Shown in pieces: positions 7,853 to 15,250 of a stretch of 64,000 nt of DNA. A program made the translations under genes and the position numbers. How positions within the stretch are numbered: the stretch's first letter is position 1; every line of letters begins with the position of its first letter. The notes beneath the pieces were generated by a model. The model was not told the DNA's origin, made no database searches, and saw only the letters and a list, made by a program, of their open reading frames with translations. The stretch is from Flavobacteriaceae bacterium HL-DH10 (GTDB taxonomy: Bacteria; Bacteroidota; Bacteroidia; Flavobacteriales; Flavobacteriaceae): assembly GCA_031826515.1 (NCBI GenBank), contig CP134536.1:1810001-1874000 (forward strand), written 5' to 3'.

Positions 7853-8950
7853 ATGAAGTTTATAAAAAGTACTATTCTACTATCAGTTTTTTTCTTACTG
7901 GGACTTTATGGTTGTAAAAAACAAGTGTCTTCTGTAAATAAATTAGAAGCTAATAATCAAAAATGGATTGATAGTATAATTCAAAATCCGCCAGAAGGGA
8001 TGGTATGGATTCCTAGAGGCACTTTTCAACAAGGTGCTGTTTCACAGGATAAAATGGCTATGAATCATGAAAAACCACAACACACTGTAACTGTAGATGG
8101 TTTTTTTATGGATATAACAGAAGTAACTAATGCACAGTTTTCAAAGTTTGTACAACAAACAGGTTATGTAACGGTTGCAGAACGAGACATTAATTGGGAA
8201 GACATGAAGAAGCAACTTCCTGAAGGCACACCAAAACCACCAGATAGTATTTTACAGCCAGGATCGTTATTATTTAAAAAAACAAAATCTTCTGTTCCTA
8301 ATTTATATGATTTCTCACAGTGGTGGAATTGGTCTATAGGCGTAAATTGGAAGCATCCAAATGGTGCTAAATGCAATTTAGAAGGAAAAGAAAATCATCC
8401 CGTTGTTCATATAAGTTATGAAGATGCTGAAGCATATTGTAAATGGGCTGGACGACGTTTACCAACAGAAGCTGAATGGGAATATGCCGCTCGTGGAAAT
8501 AAAAAAAACACAACGTTTTTTTGGGGAGATGATAGAATGCAACTTTCAAAAATGGCAAATAGTTGGGAAGGCGAATTTCCTGTAAAAAACACATTAGAGG
8601 ATGGTTTTGAAAGAACAGCTCCAGTAAAATCGTATCTCCCAAATGGGTTTGGACTTTATGATATGGCAGGGAATGTTTGGGAATTTACTTCAGATTGGTA
8701 CAACGTAAATTATTATAATGAACTTGCTACTTTAAATATTTCGGTGGTAAACCCAAAAGGTGCAGATAAAGCATATAATCCTAACAACCCGTATCTTCAA
8801 GAAAAAGTAATTAAGGGAGGTTCTTTTTTATGTAATGATTCTTATTGCGCTAGTTATAGAGTGTCTTCACGTATGGGGACAAGTATAGATTCTTCAGCAG
8901 AACATGTAGGGTTTAGAACGGTTTTAACCTTAGACATGTTGCTGTTTTAA
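7853..8950 (+). CDS. Formylglycine-generating enzyme (sulfatase-modifying factor) family lipoprotein
   Basis: FGE oxidises a cysteine of sulfatases to formylglycine. The signal ends in LLGLYGC, predicting a lipoprotein. GMVWIPRGTFQQGA near residue 45 opens the FGE domain, and RRLPTEAEWEYAARG near 200 and LYDMAGNVWEFTSDWY near 265 are signature blocks. Near 325, GGSFLCNDSYCASYRVSSR retains both cysteines of the copper-binding catalytic pair in the FLCxxSYC arrangement, which many FGE-fold relatives lack. That favours true oxidase activity. No sulfatase gene is in the window. An exported location would be unusual, since known bacterial FGEs meet nascent sulfatases in the cytoplasm. Confidence 0.87.
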   Translation: MKFIKSTILLSVFFLLGLYGCKKQVSSVNKLEANNQKWIDSIIQNPPEGMVWIPRGTFQQGAVSQDKMAMNHEKPQHTVTVDGFFMDITEVTNAQFSKFVQQTGYVTVAERDINWEDMKKQLPEGTPKPPDSILQPGSLLFKKTKSSVPNLYDFSQWWNWSIGVNWKHPNGAKCNLEGKENHPVVHISYEDAEAYCKWAGRRLPTEAEWEYAARGNKKNTTFFWGDDRMQLSKMANSWEGEFPVKNTLEDGFERTAPVKSYLPNGFGLYDMAGNVWEFTSDWYNVNYYNELATLNISVVNPKGADKAYNPNNPYLQEKVIKGGSFLCNDSYCASYRVSSRMGTSIDSSAEHVGFRTVLTLDMLLF

Positions 8951-9302
8951 ATTAATATATGTTTTATAGAAATAAAAAAAGCTCTAAATCAATATCAAGC
9001 TGTTAAGACGATATTAAAAAAGAGCCTTAATAAATTGTAGAAAAATGAATGTTTCTTTTAGAAGCTATTAGCTATCTCTTTATGTTTCATCCTTTTAATT
9101 CTTATAGCTAACATAATAAAAATATTTATCATATCCGATAAAACACTTATTTATTCGATGAAATACGTAAAACATTTTGTTTTACTAAAAAGAACCGTAA
9201 ATCTTTATAGTATTACAAACCTAGTTTGGGTGTATAATGCCTGATTTTTATTTGGATGGTATTATTGATAACCAAAAAAAATAGAACTTGATATTCGAAA
9301 AA
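8951..9302. other. Intergenic region without a recognisable gene
   Basis: AT-rich gap between convergent transcription units. A weak imperfect stem pairs GCTCT near 8982 with AGAGC near 9021, enclosing AATATC/GATATT, and could terminate the FGE gene. Nothing else is supported. Confidence 0.4.
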
Positions 9303-9345
9303 AAAACACCCTATTTTCAATACTTTTGAGAATAGGGTGTTTTAT
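9303..9345. terminator. Bidirectional terminator hairpin
   Basis: AACACCCTATT and AATAGGGTGTT form a perfect stem flanked by A and T tracts. It overlaps the last codons of the small minus-strand gene that ends at 9317 and could stop transcription from either side. Confidence 0.75.
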
Positions 9346-9523
9346 AAAATTTTTTGTACTCAAGGTAAGAATTCAGTACAAAGGCATCGAGATCCTTTTT
9401 AAATAGTAGTTTTTTAAGCTGTTCAATCTCTTTTTTACCACTTAATTTTTTGAGATTACGATTTTTAAAAATATTATAAACGGCCAGCACTATTTTAATA
9501 TAATTTTTTGTGCTTATTTTCAT
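9317..9523 (-). CDS. Small hypothetical basic protein
   Basis: A 68-residue Lys- and Tyr-rich protein. I use ATG at 9521-9523 because it follows the stop of the upstream gene (9525) by one base, whereas a longer frame would overlap that gene by 47 bp. It begins MKISTKNYIKIVLAVYNIF. No signal peptide, membrane helix or known motif is evident. It ends within a terminator hairpin, consistent with being the last gene of a three-gene minus-strand operon. Function unknown; being a real gene is moderately likely. Confidence 0.5.
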   Translation of the reverse strand: MKISTKNYIKIVLAVYNIFKNRNLKKLSGKKEIEQLKKLLFKKDLDAFVLNSYLEYKKFYKTPYSQKY

Positions 9524-9524
9524 T

Positions 9525-10085
9525 TTAGTTTTCGGAATATATACTTTTTGAAGGGCCATATTTTTCGGCATGTTCTTTAGCCATTTTTTGTCCTCTGCTA
9601 ATTTCTAAATGGGAGATTTTAAAATGATTGATAAGACTCCAAGTTCTATGATAGCGCTCATAAGGATCTTTAGATGACAAAAGCATCCATTTGTATGCAA
9701 TTGATAAATCATTAAGTGAGTCATTTAAATAGTTTTGGTGTCTTGCTCCTAAAGAAAATTGAGCTTCAGAATAACCTTCTAAAGCTAATTTTTTCAATAC
9801 CTCAATCGGACACTCGTATTTACTAAATCTCAATTGACTTAAAAGATAGGTTGCTTTATCATGACCTTGTTCTGTGGCCATTAAAAGCCATTTTTCGGCT
9901 TGGGTTCTTTTTTTAGAACTACCATAGCCAAAGTATGCCTTGCCCATTTCAAATTGTGCTTCAGCATCTCCATTTTCGGCTTGAGCTTTTAATTCTGAAC
10001 TAACTTGTTGAGCATTTGTCTTCAATGAGATAAAAATTGTTAGTGTAAATGACAAAAACAATAATTTAAAATTTTTAATCTTCAT
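9525..10085 (-). CDS. Secreted Sel1-repeat (TPR-like) protein
   Basis: A 186-residue protein with a cleavable signal (MKIKNFKLLFLSF... LKTNAQ). The mature part holds Sel1-like repeats: AENGDAEAQFEMGKAYFGYG, AEKWLLMATEQGHDKATYLL and ALEGYSEAQFSLGARH. Each shows the Gly/Ala spacing of this helical repeat. Such proteins are usually periplasmic or surface scaffolds for protein interaction. It starts 4 bp after the stop of the upstream 170-residue gene, so the two are an operon. Partner unknown. Confidence 0.8.
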   Translation of the reverse strand: MKIKNFKLLFLSFTLTIFISLKTNAQQVSSELKAQAENGDAEAQFEMGKAYFGYGSSKKRTQAEKWLLMATEQGHDKATYLLSQLRFSKYECPIEVLKKLALEGYSEAQFSLGARHQNYLNDSLNDLSIAYKWMLLSSKDPYERYHRTWSLINHFKISHLEISRGQKMAKEHAEKYGPSKSIYSEN

Positions 10086-10089
10086 AATA

Positions 10090-10584
10090 TCATTGCTTTA
10101 ATACGGGTTGTAAAACAATATGTTCTTCAAAACCTGAATAATAATTTGCTAAATGACCTTTTGATGCAGGCCATTTAATAGAACTTGGAGTTACTTTTAT
10201 AAAGAGGTTATTGTCTTCAATTTTTTCTAATGTCCAAATGGAAAAGAAATAACCCGACATCATATATAAGTCAGGAATGTACGACTTGGTTTTCTTTTTC
10301 TTAGCTTTATCTAAAGGTTCAATCTCTTCAGATTCGATGCCTGTTAAAATAACCTTTAAAGTGTCATCTATATTGTAAATATAATTGTATTTATAAGTAA
10401 AATTTAATTTATAGGAATCTTTAATATTAAGGTTAACAATTAATTTTCCGGTGTTAAAATTGTAGGAGTGAACAATAGAATCTTGTTCAACTAAATAAGT
10501 ACCTTCCAGATTTTCTAAAGATTGCGCATGCAAGGATAATTTAAGAAAAAAGAGAACAAGCAATATAGAAGATGTATATTTCAT
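10090..10584 (-). CDS. Hypothetical secreted protein
   Basis: A 164-residue protein from ATG at 10582-10584, chosen over one six codons upstream because it opens directly on a signal peptide (MKYTSSILLVLFFLKLSLHAQ). The rest is predicted beta-rich with a lysine cluster (AKKKKTKSY) in the middle and WPASKGH near the C-terminus. I do not recognise the family. It is the first gene of the operon continuing into the Sel1-repeat protein. It lies just outside the left end of the cassette array. Confidence 0.7.
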   Translation of the reverse strand: MKYTSSILLVLFFLKLSLHAQSLENLEGTYLVEQDSIVHSYNFNTGKLIVNLNIKDSYKLNFTYKYNYIYNIDDTLKVILTGIESEEIEPLDKAKKKKTKSYIPDLYMMSGYFFSIWTLEKIEDNNLFIKVTPSSIKWPASKGHLANYYSGFEEHIVLQPVLKQ

Positions 10585-10619
10585 TGCTTTAAAATTATAC
10601 AACTAAAGATAATCTTTTT

Positions 10620-10747
10620 TTTGTTAAGTTTTCCTGTTGTAAGTTCGTCTAAAATTTTCAATTTAAACGATTCGCTGTAATGTCTGATTACTTTGTCATT
10701 TTTGTACATAATGTTTAAAATTATGTAGCCTTATTTCAGGACGGGTC
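10620..10747 (-). pseudogene. IS3-family element remnant (left end and start of orfA)
   Basis: On the minus strand, a left-end-like sequence starting TGACCCGTCCTGAAATAAGG is followed 38 bp later by ATG at 10707-10709. It encodes MYKNDKVIRHYSESFKLKIL then DELTTGKLNK, the start of an IS3-group OrfA helix-turn-helix transposase. Homology stops after about 30 codons and the frame soon ends. The rest of the element is absent. It lies directly after the last cassette junction (10753-10762), so the array was probably cut here by an IS-mediated deletion. Confidence 0.65.
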
Positions 10748-10752
10748 AAGCT

Positions 10753-10882
10753 TGCCTACAACGTTTATGTATAAGGAAAGTTGCGTGTTTGTGTGCGAGG
10801 ATTTTCCGAAGGAAAATCAGAAGCTAGCAAACAAAGCAACTGCCATTGGTTTAGGATAAAACTAGCAATTTTTTATATACAT
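10753..10882 (-). repeat. attC-like site A (cassette 8), split by an IS110 element
   Basis: R' box TGCCTACAAC at 10753-10762. The central hairpin GATTTTCC-GAA-GGAAAATC lies within a GTTGC...GCAAC stem, and the right arm ends TTTTTTATATAC. The R'' box GTTACCAAAC is at 12086-12095, on the far side of the IS. It complements the cassette start at 12663-12672. Confidence 0.8.
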
Positions 10883-10926
10883 CTTAAGTTTGTCTTTCAT
10901 TAAATTAGATAACTAATAGAAAGAAC

Positions 10927-11060
10927 AAAAGAGAGAAATAAGATTAGTATATACGGTGAAGCCTAGACTTCGACAACATTGATAACCCTCTCTCTTTTAC
11001 TACTAAGATTTCGTTCAGTTCTGTGAGACCTTAGATCTCGATTTCAAGTTGTTGAAACGT
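10927..11060 (+). ncRNA. Predicted bridge RNA of IS110-type copy 1
   Basis: AAAAGAGAG (10927-10935) pairs with CTCTCTTTT (10990-10998). The enclosed loop carries TATATACGGTG (10948-10958), matching the attC right arm, and CGACAAC (10971-10977), whose ACAAC complements GTTGT of some R'' boxes. A second structured region carries TCAGTTCT (11015-11022), identical to the element's right end (12076-12083). A target-type loop followed by a donor-type loop, upstream of the transposase, is the order known for IS110 bridge RNAs. Ends are approximate. Confidence 0.6.
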
Positions 11061-11091
11061 CAGTAGCTCGTTCTTTCCAAATACAGTTCTT

Positions 11092-12057
11092 ATGAATAAA
11101 TATAGTGAAATTTATGGATTAGACATTAGTAAAGATGTCTTTGATGTTTATGGTTCCCAAACAGGTCACACCCAGTTTAAAAATGATGAGAGAGGATTTA
11201 AAAGCTTTTTAAATTATGTGTCAAAAGGCGCATTAGTAGTCATGGAAGCAACAGGCTATTATCATTACCGTTTAGCTCAGTTTTTATTCAAGTCAGGAGT
11301 TTGTGTATCTGTTGTGAATCCGCTGTCAGTAAAACGCTTTATCCAGATGAAGTTGGCCAAAGTAAAGACAGATAAGAGTGATGCTAAAGCTATTTGTGAG
11401 TATGGACAAATGAATGCTGTTCCTCTTTACACAGCTTTAAATGAAGTCCAGAGCGAATGCTTGCAGCTCTTTAGATTACTAGATAGTTACATAAAACAGA
11501 GTACGGCATCAAAGAATAAACTTCATGGGGAAGAAACTTTAGGAATACCTTCAAAGTTTGTATATCGTTCATTAAAGCGTCATGTAAAGCATTTAAAAAA
11601 GGAGATTGCCGCGATCGAGGAACGCCTATTAGCTTTAGTGAAACAAGACCAACAATATCAATTAACATTATTAAACAGTATCCCAGGTATGGGAGTAAAG
11701 ACTGCCTTGTTTTTAATAGTAGTAACTGATGGCTTTAAGAAGTTTGAGACAGCATCGCAGCTATGCAGTTATGTTGGGATTACTCCAACTATAAGATTAT
11801 CAGGTAGTAGCGTAAGAGGTCGAAGTAGAATAAGCAAGGTTGGTAACAAGAAGCTGAGAAATCTACTGTTTCTATGCGCTTTTTCAGCCTGTAAGCATAA
11901 CAAGGCTTGTAGAGAAATTTATGAAAGATTAGTTAATAAAGGAAAAAGCAAAAAATTAGCATTAATTACTGTAGCAAATAAGTTATTAAAGCAGGCATTT
12001 GCTATTGCAAAATCTGGAAGACCTTATGATGAAAACTTTGTTTCTAAATTAGCCTAA
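11092..12057 (+). CDS. IS110-family transposase, copy 1
   Basis: RNA-guided DEDD recombinase of 321 residues. The N-terminal RuvC-like domain shows YGLDISKD (first Asp), VMEATGYYHYRL (Glu) and KTDKSDAKAI (paired Asp). A coiled region near 160-185 leads to the C-terminal Tnp domain, with NSIPGMGVKTALFL near 198, LCSYVGITP and the serine-rich SGSSVRGRSRISKVG stretch expected to hold the catalytic Ser. It differs from copy 2 by Ala/Asp in QMNAVPLY and Thr/Ala in LALITVAN. Both reading frames are intact. Confidence 0.95.
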   Translation: MNKYSEIYGLDISKDVFDVYGSQTGHTQFKNDERGFKSFLNYVSKGALVVMEATGYYHYRLAQFLFKSGVCVSVVNPLSVKRFIQMKLAKVKTDKSDAKAICEYGQMNAVPLYTALNEVQSECLQLFRLLDSYIKQSTASKNKLHGEETLGIPSKFVYRSLKRHVKHLKKEIAAIEERLLALVKQDQQYQLTLLNSIPGMGVKTALFLIVVTDGFKKFETASQLCSYVGITPTIRLSGSSVRGRSRISKVGNKKLRNLLFLCAFSACKHNKACREIYERLVNKGKSKKLALITVANKLLKQAFAIAKSGRPYDENFVSKLA

Positions 12058-12101
12058 TATTGCTTGTTTTTTAACTCAGTTCTTTGTTACCAAACGTTTT
12101 A

Positions 12102-12659
12102 TTATTCAGTTTCATATATTTTTAATAAACCTGCTTTGGTATATTCACCTACCTTGAGATGATATTGTCCATCAGGATTTAAAATCAAGAAACCTCCATT
12201 CAACCCATCATGCTTAAAGAATTTAGATCTAATTAAATCATTTTTATCCGTAATCCATTTGATTTTATTTCCGTGATAATAATATAAATCTTTAACTTTT
12301 CTATTTTTGATCCAAATATGGTTGCAATTTTCAATTTTATTTAGCTCTTCGGATAAATTCCCATAAAAAATATCCCAGGGAACTTGATATTTTGCTATAG
12401 TCCATTTAGGGTCATTATCAATGAAATTAATGACTGTTTTTTTTGAAAAATCAAGATTGTAATTTACAATGTCATATAAGTATTCTTTTAATTCGCTAAA
12501 GAATTCCGATTCGAGAACATTTTTTTCATCGGTTGGGACATTAATAATCTCTCCTTGAGAATTTTTTATTCTGTATTCATTAAAGGTAGAATTATTCACA
12601 GTTTTATTTGTTGAACAAGTCATTATTAAAATAACAGATATGAACATGATTTTTTTCAT
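12102..12659 (-). CDS. Cassette 8: hypothetical lipoprotein
   Basis: A 185-residue protein with a lipoprotein signal (MKKIMFISVILIMTC). The mature part is charged and Tyr/Trp-rich, including WIKNRKVKDLYYYHGNKIKW near residue 120 and GGFLILNPDGQYHLKVG near the C-terminus, which suggests a beta-rich periplasmic domain. I do not recognise a family. The stop codon lies 6 bp from R'' (12086-12095) and the ATG lies 3 bp from the R' end at 12663-12672, so the cassette has almost no promoter space of its own. Confidence 0.75.
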   Translation of the reverse strand: MKKIMFISVILIMTCSTNKTVNNSTFNEYRIKNSQGEIINVPTDEKNVLESEFFSELKEYLYDIVNYNLDFSKKTVINFIDNDPKWTIAKYQVPWDIFYGNLSEELNKIENCNHIWIKNRKVKDLYYYHGNKIKWITDKNDLIRSKFFKHDGLNGGFLILNPDGQYHLKVGEYTKAGLLKIYETE

Positions 12660-12662
12660 AAT

Positions 12663-12802
12663 GTTTGGTAACGTTTATGTGTAAGGAACGTTGCGGTTTT
12701 GTGTGCGAGGATTTTCCGAAGGAAAATCAGAAGCAAGCAAAAGAGCAACGACCAAACGATTAAACTAAAATAAGCAATGTTTTTTACACGGTGTTAGCTT
12801 TT
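12663..12802 (-). repeat. attC-like site B (cassette 7)
   Basis: R' box GTTTGGTAAC at 12663-12672 and R'' box GTTAGCTTTT at 12793-12802. The core hairpin GATTTTCC-GAA-GGAAAATC is intact inside a GTTGC/GCAAC outer stem. The right arm ends TTTACACGGTGTT. This is the one site whose R'' does not complement the start of its own cassette. Confidence 0.85.
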
Positions 12803-12943
12803 CGTTGTTTTTTTCAGATTTATAATTATTAGGCATAATTCCGTTTTTTGTTTTTCCAGCGTTTGAGTGAATTCGGGCAGTTATTTATTCCGCAAACTTT
12901 TCCAATTCCGTTGAGTGAGCAATTCCTCAAGTTTTTTAGAATG
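12803..12943 (-). other. Remnant segment inside cassette 7
   Basis: The 141 bp between the stop of the membrane-protein gene and site B. The minus strand holds a start-less reading frame ending CGINNCPNSLKRWKN then KKRNYA and a stop, which may be the tail of a second cassette gene. This fits the mismatched cassette ends and a fusion of two cassettes by deletion. Weak evidence. Confidence 0.35.
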
Positions 12944-13252
12944 CTAAAAAGGAAAATATTTTAATATAATGGTAGCAACAAATATTATTGAACTAATTAG
13001 ACCAATAATACCAAACCAATCAGAACGAAAATATTCAATTAATCCATTATTGGTCAAAATCATCAACCTAAATTCCAGAATCGCAAACAGAATGAAAATC
13101 CATAAATATATTGTATAAAAAAACATTAATCCAATATGTTCTAGTCCGTCTGTTAAAATCAAAAATGAAAACAAAAGAACACCAATTATATTGATAATTC
13201 TCATAGAATTGATTAATGTAGTTTTTTTGTCCAATTGATTAATGTTATTCAT
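12944..13252 (-). CDS. Cassette 7: small membrane protein
   Basis: A 102-residue protein with three predicted transmembrane helices: IINIIGVLLFSFLIL near 19-34, GLMFFYTIYLWIFILFAIL near 41-60 and GIIGLISSIIFVATIIL near 80-97. No conserved catalytic motif is seen. Its stop is followed by about 140 bp of apparent remnant before site B, unlike the tight spacing in the other cassettes. Function unknown. The start MNNINQLDKKTTLINSMRI is the only long option. Confidence 0.7.
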   Translation of the reverse strand: MNNINQLDKKTTLINSMRIINIIGVLLFSFLILTDGLEHIGLMFFYTIYLWIFILFAILEFRLMILTNNGLIEYFRSDWFGIIGLISSIIFVATIILKYFPF

Positions 13253-13341
13253 AAATTCAATTCAGTTTCAATTTCAGCAAACAAGCTAAAGGTCATTTAT
13301 TTAATTATCTATAAGTTAAATTTTTAACGTTCTACCTCAAT

Positions 13342-13469
13342 GAATGCCAACGTGTTCGTGTATGGAAAGTTGCGTGTTTGATGGCGAGGATTTTCCGAAG
13401 GAAAATCAGAAGCTAGCAAACGAGCAACTAACATTGGTTAAGCTAAAACTAGCAATTTTTTATATACTG
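13342..13469 (-). repeat. attC-like site C (cassette 6), split by an IS110 element
   Basis: R' box GAATGCCAAC at 13342-13351. The core hairpin GATTTTCC-GAA-GGAAAATC lies in a GTTGCGTGTTTG / CAAACGAGCAAC stem and the right arm is TTTTTTATATAC. R'' GTTGTGGTTA lies beyond the IS at 14673-14682. It complements the cassette start at 15251-15260. Confidence 0.82.
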
Positions 13470-13513
13470 CTTAAGTTTGTCTTTCATTAAATTAGATAAC
13501 TAATAGAAAGAAC

Positions 13514-13647
13514 AAAAGAGAGAAATAAGATTAGTATATACGGTGAAGCCTAGACTTCGACAACATTGATAACCCTCTCTCTTTTACTACTAAGATTTCG
13601 TTCAGTTCTGTGAGACCTTAGATCTCGATTTCAAGTTGTTGAAACGT
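13514..13647 (+). ncRNA. Predicted bridge RNA of IS110-type copy 2
   Basis: Same structure as in copy 1, shifted by 2587 bp. The target-like loop carries TATATACGGTG at 13535-13545 and the donor-like loop carries TCAGTTCT at 13602-13609. No differences from copy 1 were noticed in these guide segments. Confidence 0.6.
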
Positions 13648-13678
13648 CAGTAGCTCGTTCTTTCCAAATACAGTTCTT

Positions 13679-14644
13679 ATGAATAAATATAGTGAAATTT
13701 ATGGATTAGACATTAGTAAAGATGTCTTTGATGTTTATGGTTCCCAAACAGGTCACACCCAGTTTAAAAATGATGAGAGAGGATTTAAAAGCTTTTTAAA
13801 TTATGTGTCAAAAGGCGCATTAGTAGTCATGGAAGCAACAGGCTATTATCATTACCGTTTAGCTCAGTTTTTATTCAAGTCAGGAGTTTGTGTATCTGTT
13901 GTGAATCCGCTGTCAGTAAAACGCTTTATCCAGATGAAGTTGGCCAAAGTAAAGACAGATAAGAGTGATGCTAAAGCTATTTGTGAGTATGGACAAATGA
14001 ATGATGTTCCTCTTTACACAGCTTTAAATGAAGTCCAGAGCGAATGCTTGCAGCTCTTTAGATTACTAGATAGTTACATAAAACAGAGTACGGCATCAAA
14101 GAATAAACTTCATGGGGAAGAAACTTTAGGAATACCTTCAAAGTTTGTATATCGTTCATTAAAGCGTCATGTAAAGCATTTAAAAAAGGAGATTGCCGCG
14201 ATCGAGGAACGCCTATTAGCTTTAGTGAAACAAGACCAACAATATCAATTAACATTATTAAACAGTATCCCAGGTATGGGAGTAAAGACTGCCTTGTTTT
14301 TAATAGTAGTAACTGATGGCTTTAAGAAGTTTGAGACAGCATCGCAGCTATGCAGTTATGTTGGGATTACTCCAACTATAAGATTATCCGGTAGTAGCGT
14401 AAGAGGTCGAAGTAGAATAAGCAAGGTTGGTAACAAGAAGCTGAGAAATCTACTGTTTCTATGCGCTTTTTCAGCCTGTAAGCATAACAAGGCTTGTAGA
14501 GAAATTTATGAAAGATTAGTTAATAAAGGAAAAAGCAAAAAATTAGCATTAATTGCTGTAGCAAATAAGTTATTAAAGCAGGCATTTGCTATTGCAAAAT
14601 CTGGAAGACCTTATGATGAAAACTTTGTTTCTAAATTAGCCTAA
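13679..14644 (+). CDS. IS110-family transposase, copy 2
   Basis: A 321-residue DEDD recombinase differing from copy 1 at two residues (Asp in QMNDVPLY, Ala in LALIAVAN) and at a synonymous TCA/TCC codon. All motifs listed for copy 1 are retained: LDISKD, MEATGYY, KTDKSDAK, PGMGVKTA and SGSSVRGRSR. The high identity means recent transposition or gene conversion. It reads opposite to the cassette genes. Confidence 0.95.
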   Translation: MNKYSEIYGLDISKDVFDVYGSQTGHTQFKNDERGFKSFLNYVSKGALVVMEATGYYHYRLAQFLFKSGVCVSVVNPLSVKRFIQMKLAKVKTDKSDAKAICEYGQMNDVPLYTALNEVQSECLQLFRLLDSYIKQSTASKNKLHGEETLGIPSKFVYRSLKRHVKHLKKEIAAIEERLLALVKQDQQYQLTLLNSIPGMGVKTALFLIVVTDGFKKFETASQLCSYVGITPTIRLSGSSVRGRSRISKVGNKKLRNLLFLCAFSACKHNKACREIYERLVNKGKSKKLALIAVANKLLKQAFAIAKSGRPYDENFVSKLA

Positions 14645-14679
14645 TATTGCTTGTTTTTTAACTCAGTTCTTTGTTGTGG

Positions 14680-15237
14680 TTAGTTTTTTATTATAAAATC
14701 TGCGTAATACCAATTGTCCTTTATTTGTTTGTCAGTTCCAATTATTCCTTTGGCAATTATTTTATTGTCTTTGTCAAATTCCACAAACTCTCTTTGGATT
14801 TTTAATTCAGATATTTCATTGATGAATTTTTGAAGTTTAGAAATGTAAAACTTGTATTTGTCCGAAACCTTTGAAACTGGAAATTCCTTGAATGAATTCT
14901 GAAATAATTGAATATTTCCAGAACATAAACCTGTATAATTGGAATTTGAAAAAATTAACCAAGTTTCTCCCTTTTTAAATTGTGAGCCACACATATCGGT
15001 ACTGGTCTGGATAACAATTGAATTTAAAGAATCTACACCTTTATCTTTTCTAGTAATCAGAAATTCAATTGATAAAGTTTTATCATCAATTTTATTAATG
15101 CTTTTTACAGTTCCTTCGAAAATTTGGTCAGTGTTATTGATTCTTTCTAGAACTGATATTTCTCTCCAATCTTTACAAGAGCAAGCATATCCGAAAATCG
15201 AAATAAGAAAAATAATGATATTTAAAATGATTTTCAT
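14680..15237 (-). CDS. Cassette 6: secreted protein with TIMP/NTR-like features
   Basis: A 185-residue protein. The signal ends FGYACSCKDW, so the mature chain begins CSC, as a lipoprotein or with the free N-terminal CxC of TIMP-like proteins. A beta-rich stretch follows: DQIFEGTVKSI, LSIEFLITRKDKG, VIQTSTDMCGSQFKKGETWLIFSN and GLCSGNIQL. The four cysteines (CSC, MCG, LCS) fit the paired-disulfide pattern of bacterial netrin/TIMP OB folds. That would make it a candidate protease-binding protein, which is inferred and not shown. Its stop codon TAA overlaps the R'' box at 14673-14682. Confidence 0.7.
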   Translation of the reverse strand: MKIILNIIIFLISIFGYACSCKDWREISVLERINNTDQIFEGTVKSINKIDDKTLSIEFLITRKDKGVDSLNSIVIQTSTDMCGSQFKKGETWLIFSNSNYTGLCSGNIQLFQNSFKEFPVSKVSDKYKFYISKLQKFINEISELKIQREFVEFDKDNKIIAKGIIGTDKQIKDNWYYADFIIKN

Positions 15238-15250
15238 TGTTTTGTCAAAT

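Larger units (their letters stand above)
10883..12085 (+). mobile_element. IS110-type insertion sequence, copy 1
   Basis: About 1203 bp, identical in extent to copy 2 at 13470-14672. Bounds were set where the two copies stop matching. The left flank is TATATACAT and the right flank is GTTACCAAAC, which together rebuild an intact attC arm. There are no terminal inverted repeats and no target duplication, as usual for IS110. The roughly 209-bp leader before the transposase contains a bridge-RNA-like structure. Boundaries may be off by one or two bases. Confidence 0.85.
13470..14672 (+). mobile_element. IS110-type insertion sequence, copy 2
   Basis: About 1203 bp, nearly identical to copy 1. 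The left flank is TATATACTG and the right flank is GTTGTGGTTA. The insertion point relative to the attC GTT is the same as in copy 1, although the flanking cassette bases differ. That shows site-specific insertion twice rather than duplication of a larger segment. Confidence 0.85.

Noticed and set aside
9524-9571. Longer start for the small gene ending at 9317
   Set aside because: It would overlap the Sel1-repeat gene by 47 bp and adds no recognisable sequence.
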